A stretch of 64,000 nt of DNA from Corynebacterium sp. (GTDB lineage: Bacteria > Actinomycetota > Actinomycetes > Mycobacteriales > Mycobacteriaceae). Under the pieces are notes generated by a model. That model had not been told where the DNA came from, did not search any database, and saw nothing but the letters and a program-made list of their open reading frames with translations. A program made the position numbers and the translations under genes. The DNA lies in the NCBI GenBank assembly GCA_030530985.1, contig JAUMTX010000007.1:1-64000 (forward strand), written 5' to 3'. Of this stretch, positions 41,692 to 50,235 are shown one piece after another; position 1 is the stretch's first letter, and every line of letters starts with the position of its first letter.

Positions 41692-44067
41692 TTATAAAGG
41701 TCGCGCATTGAAAAATTCCTCTACCATCTCACGAGCCACATCAAGGCCCGATCGGTGGTCTGAGTCACCCCGCGACTCCCGCGCCTCACGGATAAGCTCG
41801 GCTTCTTCATCTTCCTCGCTCATTGGTTCAGGCACCGGCACCGGCACCGGCTCAGGAGCCGCAGTCACTGGGGGTGCAGTCACTGGGGGCGGTCCCCAAT
41901 CATCATCAGGTGGCGGCGGCGCATCATCTGGTGGCGGAGCCATCTCATCAAAATACACTGGCGCTGCCTGTGCTGGCGCCACCGCTTGTGGTGGCACCTG
42001 CGGTGCTGCCGGACGTGCCGGAGCAACCTTTGGCGCTTCCACCTGTGGCTTCGGCTCCGCCGGAGGCTCAAACCTAGGGATCTCCGGGCGCTGCACCTGG
42101 GCCGACTCGGCCTGCTTCTGCAAGCTCTCCAGCGGACCCTCCGTACCAATAGGTGCAGGTGCACCCCACACCGAATCCGTGGCCGGAGTAGGAATTACCG
42201 GCTCAGGCTTGGGCTCGGGTTTCGGCTCCGGCTGTGGTTCAGGTTCAGGCTCCGGTTCCGGCTCACTGGGCAGGCTGGGCGCTTTTGGGTTAGCATGCAC
42301 CTCACAACGGAAATCAAGGTCAAGACCAAGAATCTCATTCATCGTTGCGCGAATGCGCTCATGCACCTCAGGGGCAGCAAGACGGTTAGCCAAGGCCACA
42401 GTCGTGTGGTTCACAATCACCACATTGTCCTGAATATCGACCACCTTGGCAGGGGCAAAGAGAACACCGGCAGTCACATCAGCCGCATAGACGGCATCCT
42501 TGATCTGCTGCCACTGCTCATCCAGCAAAGCCAACAAGCTATTCTTCCGAATCTCAGCAAGATGAGCATCTTCATCAACAGCGGGCTGCTGTGGCTCAGG
42601 CTGCTGCGGCTCAGGCTCAGGTGCAGGCACTGGCTCTGGCTTTGGTTGCTGCGCTGGTTGCTGGGCCGCAGGATTAACAGTTGGCATCTGCATTGGAGGG
42701 AGATGCTTAGGAGGCTGCGGAATAGGCTGAATAGGGGACTTAACCGCAGGCTGCTGTGCACTCTGCTGTGCAGGCTGCTTGGCAGGTTGCTGTGGGGCAG
42801 GAGTTGGCGCAGGTGTTGGCTCTGGACGTGGTTCAGGGCGGTGCTCTTGTCGGGGCGGCACGGCAGCCGCAGGGGCCTTGGCCGGATTCGGTGGAATCGG
42901 CGCAGAAGGCGGAACCACAGGGGCCGCAGGAGCTGCAGCAGGAGCAGCAGCAACAGGCGCAGCAGGCGCACCGGCACCCGGATTAAGCATGCGCGCGCAG
43001 ATAATCTCCAAAAGCAGACGCGGGGAGGTGGCGCCCTTCAAATCCTGCAGGTGATCATTGAGCACACCGGCCTGCGCCAGAATCAATTCCTGACTAAAGG
43101 CCGCAGCCTGCTCACGAAGAAGCGGCTGGTAATCGGCAGGGGCGTCGATAAGCCCAGTGCTAAAGGCATCATCAACCGACTGCAAAATCATCAAATCACG
43201 CAGGCGATCCAATAAATCCGAAGCATAACGGCGCGGATCCAAACCCGCCTGAATCACCGCATCCACAGCGCGGAAAAGCCCGGCGGCATCACGGGACGCA
43301 AGGGCCGCAACGGAGGCGTCGATAAGCGAAGAATCGGTCAAACCCAGCAGGTTACGGGCTAGTTCATAGCTAACAGGGCCATCGCCGGAACCCGCAATCA
43401 GCTGGTCCAAAATGGACAAAGAATCACGCGGGGAACCACCACCGGCACGAATCACCAGCGGATAGACGGACTCCTCAACAGCCACGCCCTCAGCGGCACA
43501 GGTGCGCGCCAACAAAGCATGCATATCACCAGGGGTGAGCAGGCGGAATGGGTAATTATGGGTACGGGAACGAATCGTACCAATGACCTTTTCCGGCTCA
43601 GTGGTGGCGAAAATAAAAATCAGGTGCGCCGGCGGCTCCTCAACAATCTTGAGCAGCGCATTAGCACCCGAGGAGGAAATCATGTGCGCCTCATCGATAA
43701 TGAAAATGCGATAACGCGAATCCGAAGGCGCATAATGCGCACGATCACGCAGCTCACGCATATCCTCAACACCATTATGCGAGGCCGCGTCAAGCTCAGT
43801 CACATCAAAATTACCGGGGCCATTAGGCGCCAAGGACACACAGGAATCACACACACCACAGGGCTTGGAGGTCGGGCCCTCAACACAGTTCAAAGAACGC
43901 GCCAAAATTCGCGCCGAGGAGGTTTTACCGCAACCGCGAGGACCCGAAAAAAGATAGGCGTGATTAATCTTGCCACTGTCCAGCGCGCGGGAAAGCGGGA
44001 CGGTGACCTGCTCCTGGCCGACCATCTCCGCAAAACTAGCCGGACGATACTTACGGTATAAAGCCAC
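41692..44067 (-). CDS. dnaX: DNA polymerase III subunits gamma/tau
   Basis: 791 residues from a GTG. AAA+ clamp-loader core: Walker A GPRGCGKT (42-49), four-Cys zinc module (CVEGPTSKPCGVCDSC), Walker B IFIIDEAHM, SSGANALLKIVEEPP with the sensor region. From about residue 370 a very long Pro/Ala/Gln/Glu-rich region, interrupted by a folded tau-type segment (about 505-595), ends with a conserved tail (GLDVAREMVEEFFNARPL). It loads the sliding clamp and couples the polymerase to the helicase. It lies next to aspT as in mycobacteria (Rv3721c/Rv3722c). Confidence 0.95.
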   Translation of the reverse strand: MALYRKYRPASFAEMVGQEQVTVPLSRALDSGKINHAYLFSGPRGCGKTSSARILARSLNCVEGPTSKPCGVCDSCVSLAPNGPGNFDVTELDAASHNGVEDMRELRDRAHYAPSDSRYRIFIIDEAHMISSSGANALLKIVEEPPAHLIFIFATTEPEKVIGTIRSRTHNYPFRLLTPGDMHALLARTCAAEGVAVEESVYPLVIRAGGGSPRDSLSILDQLIAGSGDGPVSYELARNLLGLTDSSLIDASVAALASRDAAGLFRAVDAVIQAGLDPRRYASDLLDRLRDLMILQSVDDAFSTGLIDAPADYQPLLREQAAAFSQELILAQAGVLNDHLQDLKGATSPRLLLEIICARMLNPGAGAPAAPVAAAPAAAPAAPVVPPSAPIPPNPAKAPAAAVPPRQEHRPEPRPEPTPAPTPAPQQPAKQPAQQSAQQPAVKSPIQPIPQPPKHLPPMQMPTVNPAAQQPAQQPKPEPVPAPEPEPQQPEPQQPAVDEDAHLAEIRKNSLLALLDEQWQQIKDAVYAADVTAGVLFAPAKVVDIQDNVVIVNHTTVALANRLAAPEVHERIRATMNEILGLDLDFRCEVHANPKAPSLPSEPEPEPEPEPQPEPKPEPKPEPVIPTPATDSVWGAPAPIGTEGPLESLQKQAESAQVQRPEIPRFEPPAEPKPQVEAPKVAPARPAAPQVPPQAVAPAQAAPVYFDEMAPPPDDAPPPPDDDWGPPPVTAPPVTAAPEPVPVPVPEPMSEEDEEAELIREARESRGDSDHRSGLDVAREMVEEFFNARPL

Positions 44068-44088
44068 TTCTACGCCTGTCTTCTCGGT

Positions 44089-44676
44089 TTACTCGGTTGA
44101 CTCCCTATTCAAATCCAGCAGGTCAACGCCGCGCCGGGCCAATTCTTCCTGCAGCGCGGGCATGCCATTGGCCAGCCCGTACTCCAATTCATCATCGGTT
44201 AGCAGCAATAATTGGACAATAAGAGTCAGTCGGCCGCGCGTGGTATCCACCGGACCGTCTGATCCTACTTTACCCGGCTCCTCATACATTTGGGGAACGC
44301 CCTGATCCCACACATAGGGCGCAATGAGGATGCCATTGCAGGCGCGATATTCATTGGAAATTCCGCGAATGACCGTGCCGGGTTGGGGCAGCAGCGCCCC
44401 GTGGGAGAGCGTGAGCAGGGAGGCTGTGTCGCTCAGGATTTTGACCAGGTTGAACTGGGGGTATGCCAGGGCGAAGAGTTCGGGGCGCACGTCCACCTTG
44501 CCGCCCTCGGGGCCCTCGGTTTCCAGGCCAAATTCGACCTGGGAGAAGTCTGCGGTGGCGCAGGCATATTCTTCCCCGAGGTCGAACTGGGCAATGTGGA
44601 AGCGTCCTGTTTTATAGATGCCCATGCCCGGTGGGAAGAGCGTGGACAGCCAGTAGGAAGTTTCCTTGAGGTCCAT
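44089..44676 (-). CDS. Suppressor-of-fused-like domain protein
   Basis: 195 residues from the ATG at 44676, 2 bases after the aspT stop, so co-translated with it. The region ARFHIAQFDLGEEYACATADF to the end has the layout of bacterial SUFU domains: ILIAPYVWDQGVPQMYEE then LTLIVQLLLLTDDELEYGL and EELARRGVDLLDLNR. SUFU-like proteins in bacteria have no settled role; immunity-type functions are known for some. The family call is tentative. Confidence 0.6.
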   Translation of the reverse strand: MDLKETSYWLSTLFPPGMGIYKTGRFHIAQFDLGEEYACATADFSQVEFGLETEGPEGGKVDVRPELFALAYPQFNLVKILSDTASLLTLSHGALLPQPGTVIRGISNEYRACNGILIAPYVWDQGVPQMYEEPGKVGSDGPVDTTRGRLTLIVQLLLLTDDELEYGLANGMPALQEELARRGVDLLDLNRESTE

Positions 44677-44678
44677 CT

Positions 44679-45950
44679 TTAGAGCTTTTCGACGGCCGCC
44701 AAAAGCACACACGTGGCCACGCCATCCATGGCCTGGGTGACCTCATCCACTGGTGGCAGGGATGGTGCGAGACGCAGGTTGCGGTCGTTCGGGTCCTGCT
44801 TGAGCGGGTAGGTGGAGCCGGCGCCGGTCAGGGCAATGCCTGCTTCCTTGGCCAATTCCACGACGCGGGAGGCGGTGCCGTCGAGCACGTCCAGGGAGAT
44901 GAAGTAGCCGCCGGTTGGGCGGGTCCATTCCGCAATACCGTATTCGCCGAGGCGACGGTCAAGAATGTCCAGGACGGAGCGGAACTTTGGTGCCAGGGAG
45001 GACTGGTGCTTGCGCATGTGGGCCTTGAGGCCTTCCACGTCCTTGAAGAATTCCACGTGTGCCAGCTGGTTGACCTTATTTGGGCCGATGCCGCGCACAT
45101 TGGCGTGGGACTTGTACCAGGCGATGGTTGCGTCGGAGCCGGCGAAGAAGCTGACACCGGAGCCCGCGAAGGTGATCTTCGAGGTGGAGGTGAAGACCAT
45201 GAAGCGGTTTGGATGGCCGGCTGCCTTGGCGTATTCAATCACATTGTCGATGGCAGGGAAGTCGCCTTCGAGGATGTGGATGGCGTAGGCATTGTCCCAC
45301 ATAATGGTGAAGTCTGGGGCGGCTGCGTCCAGGCCGGCCAGCTGCTTGCAGACCTCGGTGCTGAAGGTCACGCCGGTTGGGTTGCTAAACATTGGTACGG
45401 TCCACATGCCCTTAACGGCTGGGTCCTTGACTAGTTCAGCGACTACGTCCATGTCTGGGCCATCGGTCTTCATTGGCACTGGGATCATTTCGAATCCGAA
45501 GTGCTCGGTAATGGTGAAGTGGCGGTCGTAGCCTGGCACTGGGCAGAGCCACTTGACCTTCTCTTCGTCCTTCCATGGGCGTGGGGAGTCTGGCAGGCCG
45601 AAGGCATATGCCCAGCTAATGAGGTCAAACTCAATATTGAGGGAGGATGCGTCGCCGGCGAGAATATTCTCGACTGGGAGGCCTAGGAGTTCGGCGTAGA
45701 TGGCGCGGATTTCGGTGATGCCCTCAAGGCCACCATAATTTCGCGTATCGACGCCCCCTTCCGTGCGGTACTGCTTAGGCAGTCCCAGGAGTTCATTGGC
45801 AAAGTCGAGCTGCTCGGAGCTTGGCTTACCGCGGGTCAGGTCTAGGTTGAGCTTGAGGTCCTTGAGCTTTGCATATTCTGCACGGACGTCATCGGCAATG
45901 GCTGCGAGCGCCTCGCGCTGCTGCTGCGAAAGTTCGCTGATTTGGGTCAT
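44679..45950 (-). CDS. aspT: Aspartate aminotransferase AspT (Rv3722c type)
   Basis: 423 residues, an unusual class I aminotransferase branch that supplies aspartate in mycobacteria and corynebacteria. LDLTRGKPSSEQLDF at the N-terminus, NYGGLEGITEIRAIY, MFSNPTGVTFS, IMWDNAYAIHI and the Schiff-base lysine in TSTSKITFAG are all visible. The ATG at 45950 is preceded by no clear ribosome binding site. A structured element lies 90-190 bases upstream. It is the first gene of aspT-SUFU, followed by dnaX on the same strand. Confidence 0.92.
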   Translation of the reverse strand: MTQISELSQQQREALAAIADDVRAEYAKLKDLKLNLDLTRGKPSSEQLDFANELLGLPKQYRTEGGVDTRNYGGLEGITEIRAIYAELLGLPVENILAGDASSLNIEFDLISWAYAFGLPDSPRPWKDEEKVKWLCPVPGYDRHFTITEHFGFEMIPVPMKTDGPDMDVVAELVKDPAVKGMWTVPMFSNPTGVTFSTEVCKQLAGLDAAAPDFTIMWDNAYAIHILEGDFPAIDNVIEYAKAAGHPNRFMVFTSTSKITFAGSGVSFFAGSDATIAWYKSHANVRGIGPNKVNQLAHVEFFKDVEGLKAHMRKHQSSLAPKFRSVLDILDRRLGEYGIAEWTRPTGGYFISLDVLDGTASRVVELAKEAGIALTGAGSTYPLKQDPNDRNLRLAPSLPPVDEVTQAMDGVATCVLLAAVEKL

Positions 45951-46041
45951 GGATCACACCAACTATCGGTTGAGTTACTTGTGAAAATGTTCCCCGTAAG
46001 TATATCAAAAGCCCCGCGTTTTCTTGCTGGAAAACCCCGCC

Positions 46042-46121
46042 CACCGGGGACTAGACGAATCTAGCCCCCGGTGAACAAACTCAATGAGGGAGCTACCACC
46101 ACGTGGCTCGTCTCACTGAGT
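46042..46121 (-). promoter_or_regulatory. Structured element upstream of aspT (leader or small RNA)
   Basis: Read on the minus strand, a nested hairpin comes first: 10-bp arms at 46112-46121 and 46079-46088 (one G-T pair), with an inner GAGC/GCTC stem. A strong hairpin follows: arms 46060-46073 and 46042-46055 with one mismatch and a 4-base loop, then a G-rich stretch and four T. GGGAG in the first hairpin could also pair with an outer CTCCC (46135-46139), which would give two exclusive folds. An attenuator or riboswitch, or a separate small RNA with its terminator, would fit. The class is not recognised. Confidence 0.5.
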
Positions 46122-46139
46122 ACCACCAGTCATCCTCCC

Positions 46140-46787
46140 TTTCTTAAGAAAAGGCGAATGGCTAAACCAGCAATTACTATATTACACGGGTTTTGCCAGA
46201 AATTAAATCCGCGATCCACCCGAATTAGCCATGCAACCCTTGCAGGTCGAAACTTAGGCACGTGAACATTCTTTGTAGGCCTCTGCGTTTTCGCTGGTCA
46301 TTGGCTTCCTGGCGCGAAACTTTGGAATTGCCTGATTTTTTAATGGATGTATTTTAGGTATTAATTCTGCTATTTAAAACCGGTTATTGTTCAACGTAGC
46401 TTGTTGCAATTTTTTGTGCATTTGAAATATAAATGCAAATTCTTATTTTTCGAATTCGTACTGTTTGCATAGCACTTGCATACTCGCCTGTGGACACACA
46501 CCGCACCCTGTTGCACGGCGTTGTTGCAGGTTTTCTGCACTTTTTGCTTAAATTCGGGCATTGCGGCGCGGCTGTTCTGTGGGTTTTTCAACCCCGTTTT
46601 TGCGCCTGGGTTACCCCCGCCGCTGGTGTATTTTGAAATTTTGAATTTTCGAGTGCACACGCCGGAGCTGATTCTCCGCGTGAAATTACAGATTTTTCTA
46701 TTTCTACCTGATTCAACAATCCCGCGCGTTTCACGCGTTAAATAGAAAAATTCCCCCACCGAGTGACCTAAAGTGACTCAAATCACG
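46140..46787. other. Gene-free region between the aspT leader and the SRP RNA gene
   Basis: No convincing gene was found; the open frames here lack start signals and normal codon use. Between 46395 and 46560 there are eight TGCA tetramers, several as TTGCA. Near the right end GTGA-N6-TCAC at 46773-46786 matches the half-site spacing of CRP/GlxR-type operators. Both are weak observations. Confidence 0.35.
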
Positions 46788-46793
46788 AAAAAA

Positions 46794-46879
46794 GGGTGAC
46801 CGCGCACCCGCTAGAGCCCACTTATCCTTGCTGCATTCCTGCCCTGGGGAGGTTCATGAGATAGCGCCACGCGGCACCC
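46794..46879 (-). ncRNA. ffs: Signal recognition particle RNA (4.5S type)
   Basis: The minus strand carries the SRP core CCCCAGGGCAGGAATGCAGC, then AAGGATAAGTGGGCTC, closed by a terminal stem (gggtgccgcg with cgcggtcaccc). Six T follow at 46793-46788. With Ffh this RNA targets membrane proteins, and it lies near dnaX/aspT as in related genomes. Confidence 0.9.
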
Positions 46880-47039
46880 AGAGCTATATTATCTCATTGC
46901 CCCGGCACTGTCGAATCGCAAATAGCTCTGTGTGTGATTACTGTCTGTGACCAGGCGATTTGTAAAAGTGAAAATATCTGGTAGTATTTCCTGGGTAATG
47001 ACAACACGCCTTCTTCGGAAGTTTGAAGTCATTTGACAT

Positions 47040-47128
47040 GGAGGATTCGACTAGCGGCCTATGTCACACGCCTGGAACGCGTGCGGGATTAATTTCCCTC
47101 AGGGGTTCAAATCCCCTATCCTCCGCCA
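47040..47128 (+). tRNA. tRNA-Ser (anticodon GGA)
   Basis: Acceptor arms ggaggat/atcctcc. The anticodon stem cacgc/gcgtg encloses ctggaac with anticodon GGA. There is a long variable arm, a T-arm with ggttcaaatcc, and an encoded CCA end (47126-47128). Confidence 0.95.
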
Positions 47129-47132
47129 ATAG

Positions 47133-47159
47133 AAACCCAGCCTTCGGGCTGGGTTTTTT
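47133..47159 (+). terminator. Rho-independent terminator after tRNA-Ser(GGA)
   Basis: A 10-bp stem with a TTCG tetraloop is followed by a T-run, 5 bases after the tRNA. Confidence 0.9.
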
Positions 47160-47173
47160 GTATGCTTATATGC

Positions 47174-47728
47174 ATGCACAAAACCTCGCCTATTCATGTG
47201 ATCGTCATGGGTGTGTCTGGCTCCGGCAAGTCCACCGTGGCGGGGCAGCTCCATGCCCGGACGGGGTTTCCCTTTGCCGAGGCCGACGACTTTCACAGCG
47301 AGGCCAATATCGCCAAAATGGCGGCCGGCATTCCTCTGACCGATGAGGACCGCTGGCCCTGGCTGCATTCTCTGCGTTCCTGGATGTGGGAACAGGAGCG
47401 CTACCGACGCTCCTCCATCATCACCTGTTCCGCCCTCAAGCGCTCCTACCGCAAGTATCTTGCCGAGCCCAGCCCCTTCGCCCGCGCCTCGGTCCTCTTT
47501 GTCGATCTTCATGGTTCCCCAGAGATTCTCCGCCAGCGCCTCGAGCGCCGCCGCAACCACTTCATGGGCGCCAATATGCTTGAGAGCCAGTTGGCCGCCC
47601 TCGAGCCCCTCCAGCCCGATGAGAACTTCATCACCCTCGACATCGCCGACACCATCCGCTTCAATGTGAATGCGGTCATCAAGCACCTCTACCAAATCGG
47701 CGCCCTCAGCCCCACCCGCCGCCGCTAG
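47174..47728 (+). CDS. gntK: Gluconokinase
   Basis: About 184 residues: Walker A GVSGSGKS at the N-terminus, the family motif EADDFHSEANIAKMAAGIPL, DRWPWL, CSALKRSYR and FVDLHGSPEIL, then RRNHFMGANMLESQLAALE. It phosphorylates gluconate to 6-phosphogluconate in the cytoplasm. The ATG at 47174 has a TATGCT hexamer 7 bases upstream, suggesting a leaderless mRNA; an in-frame ATG at 47162 lies inside that promoter. Confidence 0.92.
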   Translation: MHKTSPIHVIVMGVSGSGKSTVAGQLHARTGFPFAEADDFHSEANIAKMAAGIPLTDEDRWPWLHSLRSWMWEQERYRRSSIITCSALKRSYRKYLAEPSPFARASVLFVDLHGSPEILRQRLERRRNHFMGANMLESQLAALEPLQPDENFITLDIADTIRFNVNAVIKHLYQIGALSPTRRR

Positions 47729-47733
47729 CTTCT

Positions 47734-48509
47734 CCATTTTTTGTCATTTCCCAAGGACGACGACAAAAATAGGTCCATTTTTCGCACCCTTTCCTTGCCC
47801 TCAAGCCGCTCTCGACCATGCCGCGAAGCGATCGACAATGACCCCCTTCCCCTAGGTGTATTTCGAACAACCCGATTCCACGACCGCTCTGGTTAATTAC
47901 AAAAATTGGCGATTTTTTACGTTTCCCCAGGACGACCTTGAAAAAAGACCAATTTTTAGCCCCAATCCCCGCATCCACGCCAATCGGCCCAGTTCGAATT
48001 CGGCTATCGACCAGACCAAGACCAAGCCCCAGTCCAACCCCGCAGCCACAGAGCACAAGCCTAGTCCGCCGCCCCCGCAAAACTATCTCCTCTTCCTTGC
48101 CTTCAACCCACTGTCAACCATGCCGCGAAGCGATCGAGTATAACGCCCTCGCCCTAGGTGTATTTCGAACAACCCAATTCCCGGGCCGCTCGGGTTAATT
48201 ACAAAAATTGGCGATTTTTTTACGTTTCCCCAGAACGACTCCGAAAAAAGCCCTATTTTTTGCCCCCATCCCCGCAGCCACGCCAATCGGCCTCGTTCGA
48301 ATTTGGCTGTCGACAATCCCAAGACCAAGACCCAATCCAACCCCGCAGCCACAGCGTTCAAGCCTAGTCCGCCGCCCGGCAGAACTATCTCCTCTTCCTT
48401 GGCTTTATACCACAATCGACTATGCAGCATAGCGACCGGCCACCATCCAGCCGAAAAATTGGCCATTTTCCAAGGAGGAGCTAAAAAGTGAGTCACATTT
48501 TTGCTCCTG
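47734..48509. repeat. Degenerate repeat block between gntK and dhaK
   Basis: No ordinary gene is present. Four copies of a module of about 55-65 bases occur at 47734-47788, 47900-47964, 48202-48267 and 48453-48509. Each reads roughly A-rich, GGCGATTTTT, then TTTCCCCAGGACGAC, GAAAAAAG and ATTTTT. Copies 2 and 3 sit inside a tandem duplication with a 302-base period (from 47815 and from 48117, each opening with the same 18-20-base sequence). The last copy ends just before the dhaK leader. The period is not a multiple of three, which argues against a single coding repeat. Confidence 0.7.
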
Positions 48510-48523
48510 TGCAGCAACTGTAA
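48488..48523 (+). promoter_or_regulatory. Possible leader ORF upstream of dhaK
   Basis: A strong aaggaggag site is followed 7-8 bases later by GTG and an 11-codon frame (MSHIFAPVQQL, stop), ending 76 bases before the dhaK start. It lies within the fourth copy of the repeat block. It may control dhaK translation or be chance. Confidence 0.3.
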
Positions 48524-48599
48524 TGTGCAGTTTTAAAGAACTAGGTGAGGTGCTACACAGTCCGTGCAATGGTGGCCAAAAAGGAGTATGAATAATGGT

Positions 48600-49598
48600 A
48601 TGAAGAAATTGATTAATGAACCAAGCGCAGTGGCCGCCGAGGCCATGGAGGGTCTTGCCCTTGCGCACCCAGAGTTGGTTGAGTCTGTAGATGGCATTAT
48701 TGTTCGCGCGGCCGGAGTGAAGAAGGACGCCAAGAAGGTCGGCATTATTTCCGGCGGTGGTTCGGGCCATGAGCCACTGCATGGAGGCTTTGTTGGCCCT
48801 GGCATGTTGGATGCCGCTGTGCCTGGCCCAGTATTCACTTCGCCCACACCCGACCCAATCCTGGCTGCTGCCAAGGAAGCTGACCGGGGTGCGGGCGTTC
48901 TTTTTATTGTGAAGAACTATACCGGCGATGTTTTGAATTTCGATACGGCGGCCGAGCTCGCCGAATTGGAGGATATTGAGGTAGCTCAGGTCATCGTTGA
49001 TGATGATGTGGCTGTGCAGGATTCCACCTATACGGCAGGTCGCCGCGGTGTGGCCGGCACAATGCTGGTGGAGAAGATTGCTGGGGCCGCCGCCGAGCGT
49101 GGTGATGACCTGGAGGCAGTGGCAGACATTGCTCGCAAGGTTAATGAGAATACGCGCAGTATGGGTTTGGCGCTTTCCGCCTGCACTGTCCCCCATGTGG
49201 GCAAGCCATCCTTTGACCTGCCGGAGAATGAGATTGAGCTTGGTGTGGGCATCCATGGTGAGCCGGGCCGCCGCCGTGTACCAATGGCCACTGCCGATGA
49301 ACTCGCCGATGAGCTGCTTGCCCCTGTAGCGGAGGATTTGAAGCTCAGCGAGGGTGAATCGGTCGTTGTTTTGGTCAATGGCATGGGAGCGACCCCATCC
49401 TCCGAACTCTATATTGTCTATCGCCGTGTGGCTAAGCAGTTGGCTGCTGCCGGCATCAAGGTCGTCCGCAGCCTGGTCGGCAACTATGTGACCAGCCTGG
49501 ATATGGCTGGTTGCTCCGTGACCGTTATGCGCGCCGACGAGGAGCTCCTTGAGCTTTTCGACGCCCCAGCAAACACCCCAGCATTCCAGAAAGGTTAA
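48600..49598 (+). CDS. dhaK: Dihydroxyacetone kinase subunit DhaK
   Basis: 332 residues, starting MKKLINEPS as is usual. Substrate-binding SGGGSGHEP (H57) and H219 in GVGIHGEPG, the His that binds dihydroxyacetone covalently. DhaK receives the phosphate from DhaL-ADP and makes dihydroxyacetone phosphate. The ATG at 48600 was preferred over 48588, which is too close to aaggag (48581-48586). First gene of dhaKLM; this is the PTS-dependent version, which uses phosphoenolpyruvate through DhaM. Confidence 0.93.
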   Translation: MKKLINEPSAVAAEAMEGLALAHPELVESVDGIIVRAAGVKKDAKKVGIISGGGSGHEPLHGGFVGPGMLDAAVPGPVFTSPTPDPILAAAKEADRGAGVLFIVKNYTGDVLNFDTAAELAELEDIEVAQVIVDDDVAVQDSTYTAGRRGVAGTMLVEKIAGAAAERGDDLEAVADIARKVNENTRSMGLALSACTVPHVGKPSFDLPENEIELGVGIHGEPGRRRVPMATADELADELLAPVAEDLKLSEGESVVVLVNGMGATPSSELYIVYRRVAKQLAAAGIKVVRSLVGNYVTSLDMAGCSVTVMRADEELLELFDAPANTPAFQKG

Positions 49599-49600
49599 AA

Positions 49601-50233
49601 ATGAGCACTCTTAATACTGAATGGGCCATTCGTTGGATCAAGAACTGCGCGGCAACTGCCCATGAGCATAGGGAGGAGCTCATTGAGCTCGACCGTGCCA
49701 TTGGCGATGCCGATCATGGTGAAAATGTGGACCGTGGCTTTGCTGCTGTGGTTGCCGCAATTGAAGAAAATTTTCCTGAAAGCCCAGCAGAAGTTCTAAA
49801 ATTGACCGCAAAAACACTGATTTCTACTGTTGGTGGCGCCTCCGGCCCACTGCTGGGCACCGCATTCCTGCGTGCTTCCAAGGCTGTGGGCGGTGATGAT
49901 TCCAGCGCTGCCACTGTTGCTGCTCTCTATGAGGCTGGCCTGGAGGGCATTATTGCTCGTGGTAAGGCAACCGAAGGGGAGAAGACCATGGTTGATGCCT
50001 GGGCTCCTGCAGCTAAGGCTGCCCGTGCTGCAGCGGATGAAGGTAAGTCCGTGGTCGAGGCACTCCAGCTTGCAGCTGCTGCCGGCGCGGAAGGTGCTGA
50101 GGCAACTGTAGACATGGTGGCCACAAAGGGTCGTGCATCCTACTTGGGTGAGCGTTCCGTGGGCACCATGGATCCTGGCGCACGTTCAAGCTCCCTCTTC
50201 TTTGCGCAGGCCGCAAAGGCATGTGAGGAGTAA
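49601..50233 (+). CDS. dhaL: Dihydroxyacetone kinase ADP-binding subunit DhaL
   Basis: 210 residues: helical barrel with ELDRAIGDADHGENVDRGF (the Asp cluster that binds Mg and ADP), STVGGASGPLLGTAF and the conserved GRASYLGERSVGTMDPGA near the end. It holds ADP as a cofactor that is rephosphorylated by DhaM. It starts 2 bases after the dhaK stop. Confidence 0.95.
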   Translation: MSTLNTEWAIRWIKNCAATAHEHREELIELDRAIGDADHGENVDRGFAAVVAAIEENFPESPAEVLKLTAKTLISTVGGASGPLLGTAFLRASKAVGGDDSSAATVAALYEAGLEGIIARGKATEGEKTMVDAWAPAAKAARAAADEGKSVVEALQLAAAAGAEGAEATVDMVATKGRASYLGERSVGTMDPGARSSSLFFAQAAKACEE

Positions 50234-50235
50234 AA

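Noticed and set aside
41986..43215. Plus-strand Arg/Leu-rich open frame opposite dnaX
   Set aside because: It mirrors the Pro/Gln/Ala-rich tail of DnaX and has no credible protein features.
46391..46759. 122-codon minus-strand frame between aspT and the SRP RNA gene
   Set aside because: Unusual composition, no start signals and no recognisable domain.
47815..48420. CRISPR array interpretation of the repeat block
   Set aside because: Repeat units are long, degenerate and few, the intervals are unequal and themselves repeated, and no cas genes are present.
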